This document shows positions 1 to 8,932 of a stretch of DNA of 64,000 bases, in pieces. The DNA is from RHLJ01 sp963974345 (GTDB taxonomy: Bacteria; Bacteroidota; Rhodothermia; Balneolales; Balneolaceae). A model generated the notes under the pieces. It worked only from the letters and a program-made list of their open reading frames with translations, was not told where the DNA came from and did no database searches. The translations under genes and the position numbers were made by a program. The DNA lies in contig CAXBBW010000016.1 of NCBI GenBank assembly GCA_963974345.1, positions 42,013 through 106,012 of the forward strand. The letters run 5' to 3'. The first letter of the stretch is position 1. Each line of letters begins with the position of its first letter.

Positions 1-2028
1 ACTTTCTGTTCTCATCAAATCGAGCATAGAAGCTGCTACAATACTTGTACTTGCTGCGTGGTAGGTTTTACCATTACCGAGTGTTATTTCCCCAACATCA
101 TCTTTAAATGCTATAGAAAGTCGACCATCTGATAATCCAACAGATGGGTACACAATTACGAAACGACCTACTTCACCATCTTTAGTCACAAACCTTGATT
201 TTAGATAATCTGGGATTTGTTCTATTGTAAGTGGTTCTGTTGTTTTTGAAGCTCTTCGAAGTTTATCTAACTCTTCATCTTGCTTTCCAATGATAAATGG
301 ATCTTTCAATAATTCTCTAACATTAGCAATAGCTTCAAGTTTGGCTTCTTCTTGTTCTTTTGAAGTTGGAAACCGCTCTTGTAAAGATTCTATACTTTGT
401 ATTGTTGGTGATAAAGTATCTTGTTCTGATTTTTCCCTTAAAGCTTTCATAAGTGCTTCAACTTCCTCGTCTGAATCGGCAATAATATAAGCTGGATTTC
501 TCTTACTTGACTCTCCAACTTGACCAGCTACTCTTCTAAATTCTTCATAGTTAGGAAACTTAGGTTCTAGTTTTCCAAAGTCATATTGAAAACTCAAATT
601 CCCGCTAAAAGCAATAACTAATCCAGAAAGTACTATTCCTACAATTACAATAGTTCGTGCAAATGGATATCGTTTTTGAGAAACATTATGAAAGTCTTCA
701 TCATGACTGAATAGAATCAAGTTATAACGCTCAAAAACAACCAGTAACGACGGTAAAACATATAACATGGCGAACAATGCTAAAATAATACCTGTGCCAG
801 ATATAAAACCAAATTCAGAGAATCCACGGAAATCTGCGAACATAAGTACATATAAAGCACAAGCAGTAGTAAATGCGCTAACAAGAATAGCTTCACCTGT
901 TTTCTCATTGGTTGCATAAATCGCTTCTTCCACATTCATGCCGCTAGACCTTAACTCTATATATCGAGCGTAGTAATGAATTCCGTAATCAATCCCCAAA
1001 CCAAATAGTATAACAAACAATACGGAGGTCATTGTGTTAAGCATCCCTAAATAGAAATAGGTAAGTCCAAATGTCCATAACAAGCTTATAATAAGAGGAA
1101 GCCCTATTATTAATACAGGGATTGGCATTCTAAAAATATGACTCCAAACAGTATACCCTTCCATATTATTCTTCCCTCTTCTAAAATGAAGATATTTTTT
1201 TAAGAAGAAGTAGAACATGACCAATAAAATCACGCTACTTATACCTGAAGCAAAACTTCCTATTACATCTTTCATAATAGATGTTAATTCTTCGAGATGA
1301 CGTTTTAAGCGCCCTCCAAACTGCACTTCCATATCTGGATGAAACGAAGCCGGATTCAATGCGGTGATTAATGAATCATACGTAGCGAACATATCTTCAA
1401 GATATTTAATATCGCTTTTTGATCCAGTTGGAAAGAATTTCAACACCATAATTGTGCTGTCGTTATTTATAGGATATTCAGGTGGAACTAAGGTTTCATA
1501 ACTGTCTTTAAATCCATCTGCTCGATTATCTTCTTGTTCCTCATCTTCCCCGAGATCAAAATAAAATGGGTTTGCCTCTATTTTTGCTTGTTCAATCTCA
1601 TCTTCCAACCATTCTGTAATGTCATTGAGTTCTTGGTTACTCGCTAAATAAAGAGCATTGTCTTTCAGTATATCTGTATTCTTTCTGTATTCGGCTCTTT
1701 TGAAATAGACATCTTTATACCGAGAATAATATAAGCCTAGTGTTTTAGGAATCAGTGCTTCTGCAAAAGCTTTGTTAGCTTCGAAACTTGGTGATTTAAT
1801 AGCAACCTGCATTTCAGTTTCTCCACCAACTGTCTCTTGTAATCTTTCAAGAGCAAGTACATTTGGATTATCGGCAGGTAACAGATTTGCAATATCTGTA
1901 TCGACTTTAAGATTAGAAGCGTAATACCCACTTACTAATGCCAATACGAAACAGAAAGATATTACCAGAAATGGATATTCAATATTTAATTTTAGTAGAG
2001 GTTTAAAAAGCCCCAGAAGTTTTTTCAT
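1..2028 (-). CDS. RND/MMPL-family exporter, 3' end missing
   Basis: The reading frame is open from an ATG at 2028 through the left edge (676 codons visible), so the C-terminus lies outside the window. The translation starts with a membrane segment at about residues 18-36. A large periplasmic loop follows, then a block of transmembrane helices carrying GLGIDYGIHYYARY near residue 345, a typical RND/MMPL helix-4 signature with its membrane aspartate. Helices near residues 395-435 and a new periplasmic domain follow. This is the layout of the predicted RND-superfamily exporters related to MMPL and HpnN, which move lipids or other hydrophobic cargo across the inner membrane using the proton motive force. 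It follows the DUF3047 gene by 50 bases on the same strand. TolC and an MlaC-like carrier lie about 8 kb away on the same strand and could work with it; that link is inferred. Confidence 0.85.
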   Translation of the reverse strand, partial: MKKLLGLFKPLLKLNIEYPFLVISFCFVLALVSGYYASNLKVDTDIANLLPADNPNVLALERLQETVGGETEMQVAIKSPSFEANKAFAEALIPKTLGLYYSRYKDVYFKRAEYRKNTDILKDNALYLASNQELNDITEWLEDEIEQAKIEANPFYFDLGEDEEQEDNRADGFKDSYETLVPPEYPINNDSTIMVLKFFPTGSKSDIKYLEDMFATYDSLITALNPASFHPDMEVQFGGRLKRHLEELTSIMKDVIGSFASGISSVILLVMFYFFLKKYLHFRRGKNNMEGYTVWSHIFRMPIPVLIIGLPLIISLLWTFGLTYFYLGMLNTMTSVLFVILFGLGIDYGIHYYARYIELRSSGMNVEEAIYATNEKTGEAILVSAFTTACALYVLMFADFRGFSEFGFISGTGIILALFAMLYVLPSLLVVFERYNLILFSHDEDFHNVSQKRYPFARTIVIVGIVLSGLVIAFSGNLSFQYDFGKLEPKFPNYEEFRRVAGQVGESSKRNPAYIIADSDEEVEALMKALREKSEQDTLSPTIQSIESLQERFPTSKEQEEAKLEAIANVRELLKDPFIIGKQDEELDKLRRASKTTEPLTIEQIPDYLKSRFVTKDGEVGRFVIVYPSVGLSDGRLSIAFKDDVGEITLGNGKTYHAASTSIVAASMLDLMRTES

Positions 2029-2078
2029 GAAATGAAATCGCCAAGTTTTTAAGGAGAATAAAGGTAAGAAATAACTAG

Positions 2079-2804
2079 TTAATTATTAGATATGGATTTT
2101 AACATGAAATTATCATAATCCGCTTTGGCATTTCTATCTGTATTATTTCCATCACTCAAAATAAGTATCCCAATTGGCGTATTAGGAGGATTATCACCAA
2201 ACAATCTTTTATAGTCTTCTACAATATTTCTTTGAAAGTGTTGCCAATTCCCAACTCCGTCATAGCCAGATCCCATTACAATAATCTTTTGGTTCCCGAA
2301 AAATTTTGATAACTCTTTCCCTTTTGGTAATGAAGAGCTCCAAGTGTATCTGATCGATTTAGGCACTTTTTTAAACATTACTCTACCTAAATCAAAAACT
2401 ACATATATACTTGCGGCTGAATCGTTTGCGTCGTCTTTATCTTCATTTCCTCCTTCAGGGATTTCCAAAATTCTCCAATCCCAGCTTAGCATTGGAGTTT
2501 CGTAAATATCTAGTTCTTTTTTATTCAACAAAGGAAAACTCATATGCTTTCCTCTTTTACCATTAAAACGGAGAAACTTATTATTATTTTCTTCCATTAT
2601 GGTATAGTTATAAGTCATTCTCAGATCCTGATCAAAATTTGTAGTTTGTAACTCTCCCTTTTGATTAAACCAATTACTGGGTAAGCTTCCAATTTGTTCT
2701 GACTCAAAATCTTCGATCACAAATTTTAACGGTGATTGCGCGTCAATAGATCTTGGAATAAGTACCAAAAAGCACCCAACTAAAAATATGATTAATTTTA
2801 TCAC
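2079..2804 (-). CDS. DUF3047 family exported protein
   Basis: This 241-residue protein has an N-terminal signal peptide ending near residue 22 (SIDA/QS), so it is exported. The body matches my recollection of DUF3047: an early FxxEDFE-type strand, a central SWDWRILE-like segment, an acidic DDANDSAASIYVVF stretch, and a late GxLILSDGNNT segment before the C-terminus. The family is beta-rich and has no assigned biochemical function. The start codon is GTG at 2804. It overlaps the stop of the upstream glycosyltransferase by 4 bases, so the two are translationally coupled. The RND exporter gene follows 50 bases later, which suggests an envelope role. Confidence 0.75.
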   Translation of the reverse strand: MIKLIIFLVGCFLVLIPRSIDAQSPLKFVIEDFESEQIGSLPSNWFNQKGELQTTNFDQDLRMTYNYTIMEENNNKFLRFNGKRGKHMSFPLLNKKELDIYETPMLSWDWRILEIPEGGNEDKDDANDSAASIYVVFDLGRVMFKKVPKSIRYTWSSSLPKGKELSKFFGNQKIIVMGSGYDGVGNWQHFQRNIVEDYKRLFGDNPPNTPIGILILSDGNNTDRNAKADYDNFMLKSISNN

Positions 2805-3937
2805 TCTATCTCTTTTTGAATATGTTTGAATAATTTAAAAGCTTGTTTATCCCAATTTGCTTCTAATAATACTTGTTGAAGTCCATTTTTACCCATTTCG
2901 TTTGCTTTCTTAGTATTGTTGAATAAAAATTCTATTTTTTCGGTTAGTTCTTCAACATTATCTTCTGATACTATAAACCCAGTTACCCCATCTATTATTG
3001 CAGATGGAATTCCTCCAGAATCAGATCCAACGACGGGTTTCTTACAAGCATTCGCTTCTAAAAAGACAATCCCAAATCCCTCTACATCTGGTAAAATTGT
3101 ACGAGAAGGCAAAACGAATACATCACAAGCATTATAAACCACATTCAAATCTTTATATGGAATTTTGCCTAAAAATTTTATAGAGTTTTCAAGTTTTAAA
3201 GAAATGACTAGACTTTCTAAATCTTGTTTCTGATCTCCTTCACCCCCAATCAAAAAAGTAGCAGTTGGAATATGTTCACTTATTCTTGAAAATGCTTGAA
3301 TTGCTACATCAATCCCCTTTCTTTCTACTAGCCTTGTTATTGTTAGTAATACGGGACCATCAAATTGGAACTCTTTTGGAAGCTTATCTTTTTTAATCGG
3401 AAAAAAATGATTTGGGTTCGTTCCATTAGTAATTATCGTAATTCTTTCTTCTGGAATATTTATATCCAACAATAACGATTTTGTATACTCACTTACAGGA
3501 AAAAAATGATCTACTTTATTCAAAAGTTTAATCATTTTATTATGATACCACTTTCCAAATATACCATTTCCATAAGGATTATAGAGTAATTCTCTAGCAT
3601 GACACGCAACAAATACTTTTTCTATCAATCCTTTATCTTTTGCTTTTATAGCATCAGGAACTGTCTGCCACTGAGCATGGAACGTAGCATCAATTTTTCC
3701 ATGAGTTTTACTAATGAGTTTTAATCCTTTATTAACTTTTCGGTATAATAAATTATTACTCGAATTCATACGATATACAGGGAAAGGTAGATGATTATCA
3801 TCCGCATTTTTTTTCTTTGGACACATCACAAAGAATTCGTCGCACAATTCAGACAAGCGTTTGCTTAATTCTAAGGAATATGTTTGAATCCCCCCTATTT
3901 CGGGAATAAAATCCTGTGTAATAAATGCTAACTTCAT
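2801..3937 (-). CDS. Family 4 glycosyltransferase (GT-B fold)
   Basis: This 378-residue enzyme has the two-domain GT-B layout of glycosyltransferase family 4. The N-terminal loop contains GGIQ (residues 15-18) after the first strand. The C-terminal domain contains R206-K207 in TRLVERKG and an E-x7-E pair (E286 and E294 in EGFGIVFLEA), which bind the sugar-nucleotide donor. No signal peptide or membrane segment is visible, so it should act at the cytoplasmic face of the inner membrane. The ATG at 3937 is a clear start. The gene leads the leftward unit with DUF3047 and the RND exporter and is divergent from the LPG-synthase-like membrane gene. Donor and acceptor cannot be read from the sequence. 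Confidence 0.88.
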   Translation of the reverse strand: MKLAFITQDFIPEIGGIQTYSLELSKRLSELCDEFFVMCPKKKNADDNHLPFPVYRMNSSNNLLYRKVNKGLKLISKTHGKIDATFHAQWQTVPDAIKAKDKGLIEKVFVACHARELLYNPYGNGIFGKWYHNKMIKLLNKVDHFFPVSEYTKSLLLDINIPEERITIITNGTNPNHFFPIKKDKLPKEFQFDGPVLLTITRLVERKGIDVAIQAFSRISEHIPTATFLIGGEGDQKQDLESLVISLKLENSIKFLGKIPYKDLNVVYNACDVFVLPSRTILPDVEGFGIVFLEANACKKPVVGSDSGGIPSAIIDGVTGFIVSEDNVEELTEKIEFLFNNTKKANEMGKNGLQQVLLEANWDKQAFKLFKHIQKEIE

Positions 3938-3994
3938 TCCGTGATTTAAATAAGTACTTCCAACTAGTAACCTAATTATTTTCTAAATTAGAGC

Positions 3995-4954
3995 ATGCAA
4001 TTTACTAACATTAAAGCCAAGATTTCGGAGTTTTTTAATTCGAAAAGCGGAAAGTTACTTTTAACATGGTTACAACGCTTTATTACTCTCGGAGTTATTA
4101 TTTGGCTGGGGCTAGAGCTCTCAAAAGTAGGTTGGGGAAATGTTTGGAAATCTCTTCCAACTCAACCTTTGTTCTATCTCATTTTTATTCTGTTTTTCTT
4201 TCAACTACCTATTATGGAAGCTATTGTATATAAAATTACATGGCCAATTAGTGTTTTCAAATCTATTCCAGCTTTTCTTCAAAAAAGGGTCTATAACAAA
4301 GAAGTTTTTGGTTATTCTGGTGAAGTTTTTCTTTTATTTTGGGCTAAATCTGTAGTAGGGTTAAAAGGCAAAGAAGCCTTTAAAACTATTAAGGATAATA
4401 ATATTATTTCATCGGTAGCGTCCACAATTTTTTCGGTTGTTTTGTTATCGATATTCATTTTCACTGATCAAATAAAAGTTCTTGATTGGCTTTTCGAGAA
4501 AAGTGCTGTCTACTATTCAATTGCAGCCATTACATTTATTGTAGTTTCAATACTTATTTACAGATTCAGAAGAGTAATTATTTCTATGAATCTCAATAAT
4601 GCACTTAAGGTATTTACTCTTCTTTCATTTAGACTACTACTAGTTCAGATATTAAATCTTCTGATGTATTATGTAGTTTTACCAGATGTACCACTTTATA
4701 CTTGGTTCATTTATATAGCTCTAGAAATTGTGATCTCAAGAATTCCTTTTTTACCTAATAGAGATGTAATTTATACCAGCATGAGTATTTCTATTGCATC
4801 AACGATGATAGTTAGCCAAGAAGAAATTGCTGGTATAATGCTAGCTAAACTTGCTCTAAATAAAGTTGGCAGTTTAATTTCATTCCTTTATGCAAAATGG
4901 GCTTCAAAGAATAATCCTCCTATAATAGAAGAACCTAGCGAAATAACTTCATGA
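3995..4954 (+). CDS. Polytopic membrane protein resembling LPG-synthase TM family
   Basis: This 319-residue protein has about seven or eight hydrophobic helices after a short basic N-terminus. The first is near residues 28-45; others lie near 55-75, 140-157, 170-185, 205-225 and 230-250. A conserved-looking segment includes the charged motif RIPFLPNRD near residue 255. The overall pattern recalls the lysylphosphatidylglycerol-synthase transmembrane family (UPF0104/AglD-like), often found beside glycosyltransferases. That match is by pattern only. No soluble aminoacyltransferase domain is present, so it is not a complete MprF. It sits between a divergent glycosyltransferase and the convergent HTTM gene, inside the surface-glycan island. 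Confidence 0.55.
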   Translation: MQFTNIKAKISEFFNSKSGKLLLTWLQRFITLGVIIWLGLELSKVGWGNVWKSLPTQPLFYLIFILFFFQLPIMEAIVYKITWPISVFKSIPAFLQKRVYNKEVFGYSGEVFLLFWAKSVVGLKGKEAFKTIKDNNIISSVASTIFSVVLLSIFIFTDQIKVLDWLFEKSAVYYSIAAITFIVVSILIYRFRRVIISMNLNNALKVFTLLSFRLLLVQILNLLMYYVVLPDVPLYTWFIYIALEIVISRIPFLPNRDVIYTSMSISIASTMIVSQEEIAGIMLAKLALNKVGSLISFLYAKWASKNNPPIIEEPSEITS

Positions 4955-4957
4955 AGC

Positions 4958-5815
4958 TTATGGAGAATATTTTTTAATAAAATAATTTATCAACTTATCC
5001 CAAGGATACCCAAGCAATATAAGTAGGTAAACATAATCACCGAAATAGATATTCAGTGTAAAAACTATTCCTATATGCATACTTAAAAGAATAGTAGTTT
5101 GTATCCACCTTGTTTTTTTGAACCAAAGAAGAAAGCCTGTAAGTTCAGTTAACAAACCAAAAGCTAATGTAATAGTGGCAAGCCAATAATTTTCAAGAAG
5201 TATTACTTGCAATCTATTAAGTGAAAATGCTCCATTCTGTGATAGCTTATCTGTTCCTCGTTCTGCAATCCACAAAATTAAATGATCTCCATCAGCCCAA
5301 TTAATACCAGTTCCAATTAGCTTAGAACAAGCTGCAAATACATAGCCCAAACCAATAAAGAAATACATTAAACCAAAAGCAGATTTTATAATATGATCAC
5401 TGTTCTTTATAAAACTGAAAGACACTCCAATACATAACAGTATCATCCCCGCTAGATTAGTACCATGAGATATCTCACCTTGAGAAAATCGAGCAACATA
5501 TTCTAAATGGAAGAAAAAAAGAGTTACCAAATAGGCGTGTTTCCACTTACGAAAAAACCCCACAAATAAGAGACCTGCGATTATTGAAGCATTTAGAATA
5601 GCCAGATTAGAACCAAAAAATATAGTTATATCAATATAATTTGCAAGACCTAAGGGTAATATTACTCCCGTTAGTTCTTTTATATAGAAAGCCCAGTTCC
5701 AAGTGTTGTAAATAATTTGACCAATTAGTATTACTTCAATTAATCGGAAGAAATACTTTTCGCCTTCGGTTAGTTCTTTATCCCATTCAAAAATTCGGTT
5801 GAAAAAATTAATCAT
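4958..5815 (-). CDS. HTTM-domain membrane protein
   Basis: This 285-residue protein is built of hydrophobic helices with few soluble loops. It carries the hallmark region of HTTM proteins (the membrane domain of vitamin K-dependent gamma-carboxylase relatives): a helix ending in a short loop with W173-A-D-G and a following ILWIAERG helix. A C-terminal HIGIVFTLNIYFGDYV helix pair follows. Bacterial HTTM proteins are common, and few have known substrates. The gene overlaps the small gene upstream by 8 bases, so the pair is coupled. It is convergent with the LPG-synthase-like gene, with only 3 bases between stops. A role in modifying or moving a lipid-linked envelope component is possible but unproven. 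Confidence 0.65.
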   Translation of the reverse strand: MINFFNRIFEWDKELTEGEKYFFRLIEVILIGQIIYNTWNWAFYIKELTGVILPLGLANYIDITIFFGSNLAILNASIIAGLLFVGFFRKWKHAYLVTLFFFHLEYVARFSQGEISHGTNLAGMILLCIGVSFSFIKNSDHIIKSAFGLMYFFIGLGYVFAACSKLIGTGINWADGDHLILWIAERGTDKLSQNGAFSLNRLQVILLENYWLATITLAFGLLTELTGFLLWFKKTRWIQTTILLSMHIGIVFTLNIYFGDYVYLLILLGYPWDKLINYFIKKYSP

Positions 5816-6326
5816 TAAAAACCATTGTAGTATCAGGAGTTAATAGAACAAAAGGTTTGTAGCTTATAAAAGCATCTGAATTCACTAATTCTCCTCTAAC
5901 TTTATAAATTAAAAGTGATTTATTTTTTAAAGTTGATTTAAAGTAATTGCGTACAACAGCCTTTTTATTCTCGTCCCATTCTTTATTCTTTGACATAAAA
6001 TTTGATAAATCATTTTGATGGACATTCACTTCATTTAATGAGAAAGGCTTACCATATAATTCTTCTTCGCGTTGAATATCACCTGAAATTGTTCTTTTTT
6101 CTTTTGTAATATCTCTCACAAATGTTCTTGTCCAAGGCTGCCCCGCTTTTGAAAACATTGGGTAAATACTGAATGGCCAAAACTCACCTTTATGTGACCC
6201 TGCCAATGCTGCATATACGGCAAATGTCATTACTAAAATAGTTACTGATTTTTTCTTAATTCCCAACTTACGAGTGTTTATTTTGTATCTTTTTAAAGAT
6301 AAAAGAAAGTTTTTTATAAAGTGCAA
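5808..6326 (-). CDS. Small membrane-anchored partner of the HTTM protein
   Basis: This 172-residue protein starts with a basic stretch, then one transmembrane helix at about residues 28-44, then a soluble domain probably outside the membrane. Just after the helix it contains WPFSIYPMFSKAG. I recall a similar P-F-S-x-Y-P-M-[FY] motif in proteins encoded next to HTTM or DoxX-like membrane genes, but I cannot name a family. The frame opens with TTG at 6326; no ATG precedes the helix, and a second TTG lies 21 codons in. The start overlaps the GTG start of the opposing glycosyltransferase by 6 bases. The 8-base overlap with the HTTM gene argues that the two products work together. Confidence 0.6.
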   Translation of the reverse strand: MHFIKNFLLSLKRYKINTRKLGIKKKSVTILVMTFAVYAALAGSHKGEFWPFSIYPMFSKAGQPWTRTFVRDITKEKRTISGDIQREEELYGKPFSLNEVNVHQNDLSNFMSKNKEWDENKKAVVRNYFKSTLKNKSLLIYKVRGELVNSDAFISYKPFVLLTPDTTMVFND

Positions 6327-7469
6327 AAAAGGATAATCTTAACATCAAATTATTCTCCTTGGTCATCATATTCCGGAGGAGGACAAAGGTCTACCCATCA
6401 CATTGCTACGGAGTTATCGAACTTAGGATTCGATGTGCATGTAGTTTTTACAAAAACATGGTTCGAAAAAGTTTCGGTTCCTAAATCAATTTCTTATAAA
6501 GTTCATTGGTCTTCATTTCCTGGGTTTTATTCAAAAAGAACTAATCTATTCAGATTTCTTTCTGGGATTTTTGTTAAAAACATAGTTGGTAAGTTATTAA
6601 CTCGAGATTGTATTGTTCACTCTAATGGAGAAGAAGGATCCTTTATTGGAAGCCTAAAAAAAACAAATTCGTTCAAATTTGTAATTACCCCTCGTTATCC
6701 TTTTATACCAGAAAAAAGTAGCGGTCTTACTCCTACATCGTTAAGCGCTTTGATGAATTGGAATCATTCAAAATATGTAATGCTCCATAAAGCACTTCTT
6801 GAGGCTGATATTATTTGCCCTACCAGCAAGTTTTCAAAAAATATGTTTAGAAATTTATTTGCTTTAAGTAATAAACGCTTTAATGTTGTTTATAATGGTG
6901 TTTCTGAAGATTTTTTTAATGCTTCCCAAAAAAAAACAAATACTAATACCATAATATTTTTTGGTCGACTTTCAGCTTCTAAAGGAGTAGATACATTATT
7001 AAAAGCCTCAGAAATTGCACATGCAAATATTGATAAAGTGATAATTATAGGGAGAGGTGAGTTAAAAGAGTTTGCATCAAAAAAAGCTACTAGCGGTGTC
7101 CTTAAGGATAAAATTGAGCTTTACAATTGGTTAGATATCCCCGAATTAATTAAACAAATTCAAGTTTCTACACTTGCAGTCCTGCCATCAAGGGAAGAAA
7201 GTTTTGGGAATTCAGTAGCAGAAGCAATGGCATGTGGTGTAGCAACAATTACTACAAGAGTTGGATCTATTCCTGAACTTATTGAAAAAGAAAACCAAGG
7301 AATATTACTCGATCCTGAAAATATTTCAGGTTTTGCAGATGCAATTACTTCTTTGATTTTGAACCCTAAACTCCGGCAAGAAATTGCACTAAACGGAAAG
7401 AACCGAATCCATTCTACTTTTAGTTGGAAAAGCTCGGTACAGAATTATCTTGCAGTATATAATTCTTAA
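6321..7469 (+). CDS. Family 4 glycosyltransferase (GT-B fold)
   Basis: This 382-residue glycosyltransferase of family 4 has a glycine-rich GGGQ loop at residues 19-22 after the first strand. The donor-binding half includes GRLSASKG (R216, K221) and an E-x7-E pair (E293 and E301 in EESFGNSVAEA). It lacks a signal peptide and should act in the cytoplasm or at the inner membrane. The start is GTG at 6321, since the conserved first strand RIILTSN begins at residue 4 and no ATG lies nearby. The start overlaps the oppositely oriented TTG start at 6326. The stop overlaps the convergent Wzi gene by 4 bases. It probably adds a sugar to a surface polysaccharide or lipid-linked glycan. Confidence 0.88.
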   Translation: MQKRIILTSNYSPWSSYSGGGQRSTHHIATELSNLGFDVHVVFTKTWFEKVSVPKSISYKVHWSSFPGFYSKRTNLFRFLSGIFVKNIVGKLLTRDCIVHSNGEEGSFIGSLKKTNSFKFVITPRYPFIPEKSSGLTPTSLSALMNWNHSKYVMLHKALLEADIICPTSKFSKNMFRNLFALSNKRFNVVYNGVSEDFFNASQKKTNTNTIIFFGRLSASKGVDTLLKASEIAHANIDKVIIIGRGELKEFASKKATSGVLKDKIELYNWLDIPELIKQIQVSTLAVLPSREESFGNSVAEAMACGVATITTRVGSIPELIEKENQGILLDPENISGFADAITSLILNPKLRQEIALNGKNRIHSTFSWKSSVQNYLAVYNS

Positions 7470-8932
7470 TTTTTGATTGGGTAGAATTTAAAGCCAAATG
7501 AAACTGCAATATTATTTCTTTCTTCTTCTTTAAAATCATACCCAAGTGAACTAAATAGTATAATATTCTGATTTTTTTTTGGTGAATACTCGAAAAACCC
7601 CATTAAGTAATAATAGTCTTTTCTAACTGTTTCACGGTCTACAAAATTTATATCCAATGGTTTTTCTTCTTTCCCCCCACATCCCAAACCTTCAGGACTT
7701 ACAAGGTTTTTACATTTACCATAATTTCTTGTATATGCAAAAGATGGTATAAATTTCATTTTACTAGAAACTTGAACATCAATAGAAATGGTATGCCCTA
7801 CTATCATATTATTAGTTATTTCTCCCAATTCTTGATCATAGGTTAAAAGAGGATTTCCAATAATATTTCCTTGATAAGTCCACCCAGTTTTATAAATATG
7901 ATGATTAAAATAGTTAGCTCTTCCACCAGGCTGACTTTTGTACGCATCCTGTCTTATTGTATAAATATGATCATATGCTATATTTTTAAGAAAACGATTA
8001 TTTCTAAAAACTAAACTCATACTCCATTGCCCATCCCAAACACTTCTAAATTCAGCAGCATTTTTGTCTTCTATATAAAATAACCTGCTCACATCGAACT
8101 TATATTCTCTTCCTATTAAATTAATTCCAAAATCATAACCTGCTAAATTATTACCTAAAGCTGTTAAAACTTCTCCTTCTAATTTAGAATTGCTTTGTGC
8201 TCCCTGTGCAAAAAATACTCTTAAATAATCTGAGAATGCAGATGGAAGATCCCCAACTGAAGCACTATTACCTCCCCACATAACATTATGAATAATACCT
8301 CCATTAAGTTTCAACCAATCAAAATCTATCTGGAGATAAAACTGTTTATTATGTAACCAGGCATTCCTTACTTGACGGTCATTTTCAAACCAAAAATGCC
8401 CCAGTGAGATTTTATATTTTAAATACCCTTGTGTGAATGGAACTACTAAATAATTATCTGTCCTTAACTCAATACCAGGTAGTGCAGATGCATTCCTACT
8501 ATTGATAAATGGCCCAAGCCCTAATTCATTTGAATTTAAACCTTGATTTAAAAAAAACCTACCTAAGGAGAGTTCAAGTTTTTTATATCTTAAAACGGAA
8601 TAAATCTGTGCCAAATTAAATGTACTCTCATTCGAGGCACTTGTTGATATACCAATTCCTCCCCTGACATTAAATATCCCGAACTCTTTTTCATCAATAT
8701 TATAAAGAATATCGAGATTAAGGCTAGATGAATTTTTATAAACCTTTCCTCGATTGTTTGCCCACATCCAAAAAGGAATATCTCCTTTACCATACTTTAA
8801 AAAAGCTTCTGTTTGGATGGTTAAGCTCTGAGGTGTAACTTGTGAATAAACAACATTCTGACCTAATATAAAACCTAATACTAGTACAAAAATAAAGTAC
8901 TTAGGAATCTTAACTTTTATATTGTTTATCAT
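7466..8932 (-). CDS. Wzi-like outer membrane beta-barrel protein
   Basis: This 488-residue protein has a signal peptide (cleavage near residue 30, VVYSQ) and the alternating aromatic/polar strands of an outer membrane beta-barrel. The mature N-terminus carries GDIPFWMWANNRGKV, a segment typical of the Bacteroidota capsule-assembly Wzi-family proteins. It ends in alternating strands closing with KFYPIKN. In Escherichia coli, Wzi is an outer membrane lectin that anchors capsule; here attachment of a surface polysaccharide is the natural reading. The gene overlaps the preceding glycosyltransferase-like gene by 23 bases, so TolC, MlaC-like, GT-A and Wzi form a leftward unit. Confidence 0.8.
   Translation of the reverse strand: MINNIKVKIPKYFIFVLVLGFILGQNVVYSQVTPQSLTIQTEAFLKYGKGDIPFWMWANNRGKVYKNSSSLNLDILYNIDEKEFGIFNVRGGIGISTSASNESTFNLAQIYSVLRYKKLELSLGRFFLNQGLNSNELGLGPFINSRNASALPGIELRTDNYLVVPFTQGYLKYKISLGHFWFENDRQVRNAWLHNKQFYLQIDFDWLKLNGGIIHNVMWGGNSASVGDLPSAFSDYLRVFFAQGAQSNSKLEGEVLTALGNNLAGYDFGINLIGREYKFDVSRLFYIEDKNAAEFRSVWDGQWSMSLVFRNNRFLKNIAYDHIYTIRQDAYKSQPGGRANYFNHHIYKTGWTYQGNIIGNPLLTYDQELGEITNNMIVGHTISIDVQVSSKMKFIPSFAYTRNYGKCKNLVSPEGLGCGGKEEKPLDINFVDRETVRKDYYYLMGFFEYSPKKNQNIILFSSLGYDFKEEERNNIAVSFGFKFYPIKN

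Noticed and set aside
3995..4954. A full MprF-type lysyl-phosphatidylglycerol synthase.
   Set aside because: Only the membrane part is present; there is no C-terminal aminoacyltransferase domain.
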